Assembly (NCBI GenBank): GCA_004552965.1
Contig: SFMU01000067.1
Location: forward strand, 1-8,088
Length of the DNA stretch: 8,088 nucleotides
Direction: 5' to 3'
Source: Bacteroidales bacterium
GTDB lineage: Bacteria > Bacteroidota > Bacteroidia > Bacteroidales > UBA932
The translations under genes were made by a program, and so were the position numbers. Below, piece by piece: positions 7,294-8,088 of the stretch. Position 1 is the stretch's first letter. The number at the start of each line of letters is the position of its first letter. The notes beneath the pieces are model-generated. The model was not told where the DNA came from, did not search any database, and worked only from the letters and a program-made list of their open reading frames with translations.

Positions 7294-7318
7294 CACAAAA
7301 CAGCAAAATATACAAGAT
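7294..7318 (+). promoter_or_regulatory. A-rich 25-base spacer and leader before the TIR gene
   Basis: The spacer between the fnlC stop and the TIR-gene ATG has 15 A in 25 bases and no Shine-Dalgarno sequence, as is usual for Bacteroidota translation starts. It is too short for a full promoter plus leader. Transcription would therefore come from the fnl operon or from a promoter inside the end of fnlC. No terminator hairpin is visible. Confidence 0.45.
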
Positions 7319-8088
7319 ATGATAAAGGCATTTATTTCACATAGTAGCAGACAGAAAGATTTCGCAATCAAGTTGTATAATCTAATAGGGAGAGATTTCT
7401 GCATTATTGACTGTTATGATTTCGAGCCAGCATTCAGGTCGATTGATGAAATCTATAGGAAAATCAACGATTGTACTGTCTTTGTGCTGCTGATATCTCG
7501 CGAGTCGCTTAAATCAGAATGGGTTGCGAAAGAGATAAGTGCTGCTGCCCAAAAGTTTGCACCCTCGCAGTACGAGCGTTTCTGGCCGTATGTAATTGAT
7601 AACGATTTGAAACTTGAAGAATGCCCAGCGTGGATTCGAACAAAAGTGTGCTTCAATCTCCACACGTTTACAAGTCCTGAGCTCCTCCGATTGGATATTG
7701 AACAAAAGTTCCGGAGGATTATTTGGAGAGAGAATCCTGATATAAAGATTCGAGAAACGAGGTTGATTGGTCGGCAGGAAGAACTTGGCCAGTTCGAACA
7801 GATACGCTATTCGATGACCGGGCAGAATCTTCGTGCATTGATAATATCCGGACGACAGGGTGTAGGAAAGGATGCCTTTGCAAAACAATGTCTCTGCAAA
7901 CTGGGACGGCCCTCCGAGATGGAGCCTTGTCGCATATCGCTTGATGTCAAGAATGGTCTAGAGGACTTTATAATTCAGTTAAATCTTATTCTTATACAGT
8001 ACGACGATACACAAATAAAGTCGTATCTTGCCGGAAGTTATCAAGGAAAGCTTGACGTTGCAATTTCAATGCTCAATCAGTTGTTTGA
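7319..8088 (+). CDS. TIR-domain protein with following P-loop (STAND-like) NTPase module, 3'-truncated by the window edge
   Basis: This is a predicted immune effector and sensor. TIR domains of this kind commonly degrade or cyclise NAD+ when triggered, here presumably through the NTPase and a missing C-terminal sensor. The frame is open from ATG 7319 through the last base, giving 256 codons. The TIR domain spans residues 1 to about 135: KAFISHSS at 3-10 (strand A), YDFEP at 33-37 in the BB-loop region, VFVLLIS at 54-60, and SEWVAKE at 66-72. Glu72 aligns with the catalytic glutamate of SARM1-type TIRs (WVHKE). LIGRQEEL at 149-156 is the motif that often opens such NTPase modules. A Walker A-like P-loop, SGRQGVGKD, follows at 177-185 with Lys184 present but Asp instead of Ser/Thr. 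No Walker B is assigned. GC is about 40% over 7321-7620, against 53% in fnlC, which suggests separate acquisition. There is no signal peptide or membrane segment. Confidence 0.85.
   Translation, partial: MIKAFISHSSRQKDFAIKLYNLIGRDFCIIDCYDFEPAFRSIDEIYRKINDCTVFVLLISRESLKSEWVAKEISAAAQKFAPSQYERFWPYVIDNDLKLEECPAWIRTKVCFNLHTFTSPELLRLDIEQKFRRIIWRENPDIKIRETRLIGRQEELGQFEQIRYSMTGQNLRALIISGRQGVGKDAFAKQCLCKLGRPSEMEPCRISLDVKNGLEDFIIQLNLILIQYDDTQIKSYLAGSYQGKLDVAISMLNQLF

Noticed and set aside
7453..7888. Minus-strand open frames opposite the TIR gene
   Set aside because: The + strand frame encodes coherent TIR and P-loop motifs without interruption. The reverse frames have no motif and no plausible leader.

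Overview
The window reads as an accessory surface-polysaccharide region of a Bacteroidota genome, probably a Bacteroidales member of moderate GC. Three things suggest this. None of the start codons is preceded by a convincing Shine-Dalgarno sequence, and several have A-rich leaders instead. The GDP-fucose synthase carries long internal inserts that I associate with Bacteroidota homologues. The sugar-nucleotide enzymes also resemble those of Bacteroides/Prevotella-type O-antigen or capsule clusters. This is inference from sequence features; no search was run.

All recognised genes lie on the + strand. Region 1 (1-1972) holds the 3' two thirds of a GDP-L-fucose synthase gene (fcl), then a complete gmd. 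Together they convert GDP-mannose to GDP-L-fucose. Region 2 (about 2042-3612) is an insertion-like interruption: a 14-codon mini-ORF resembling the start of fnlA, overlapping a gene for a secreted M48 zinc metalloprotease with a TPR-like tail (BepA-like layout). Region 3 (3779-7293) is a compact fnlA-fnlB-fnlC (capE-capF-capG) set, which converts UDP-GlcNAc to UDP-N-acetyl-L-fucosamine. The gap between fnlA and fnlB is 2 bases and between fnlB and fnlC 30 bases. Region 4 (7319 to the window end) begins 25 bases after fnlC. It is a distinctly AT-richer gene for a TIR-domain protein with a following P-loop NTPase module, cut off by the window edge. It is the best candidate for an immune (anti-phage) gene here.

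The sugar genes would thus feed two L-fucose-type precursors, GDP-L-Fuc and UDP-L-FucNAc, into one surface glycan. No glycosyltransferase, flippase or polymerase gene is visible. The protease and the TIR-NTPase look like cargo added to the cluster. No tRNA, rRNA, CRISPR array, insertion sequence or convincing factor-independent terminator was found. No stretch longer than 300 bases lacks a gene; the longest gap is 3613-3778.
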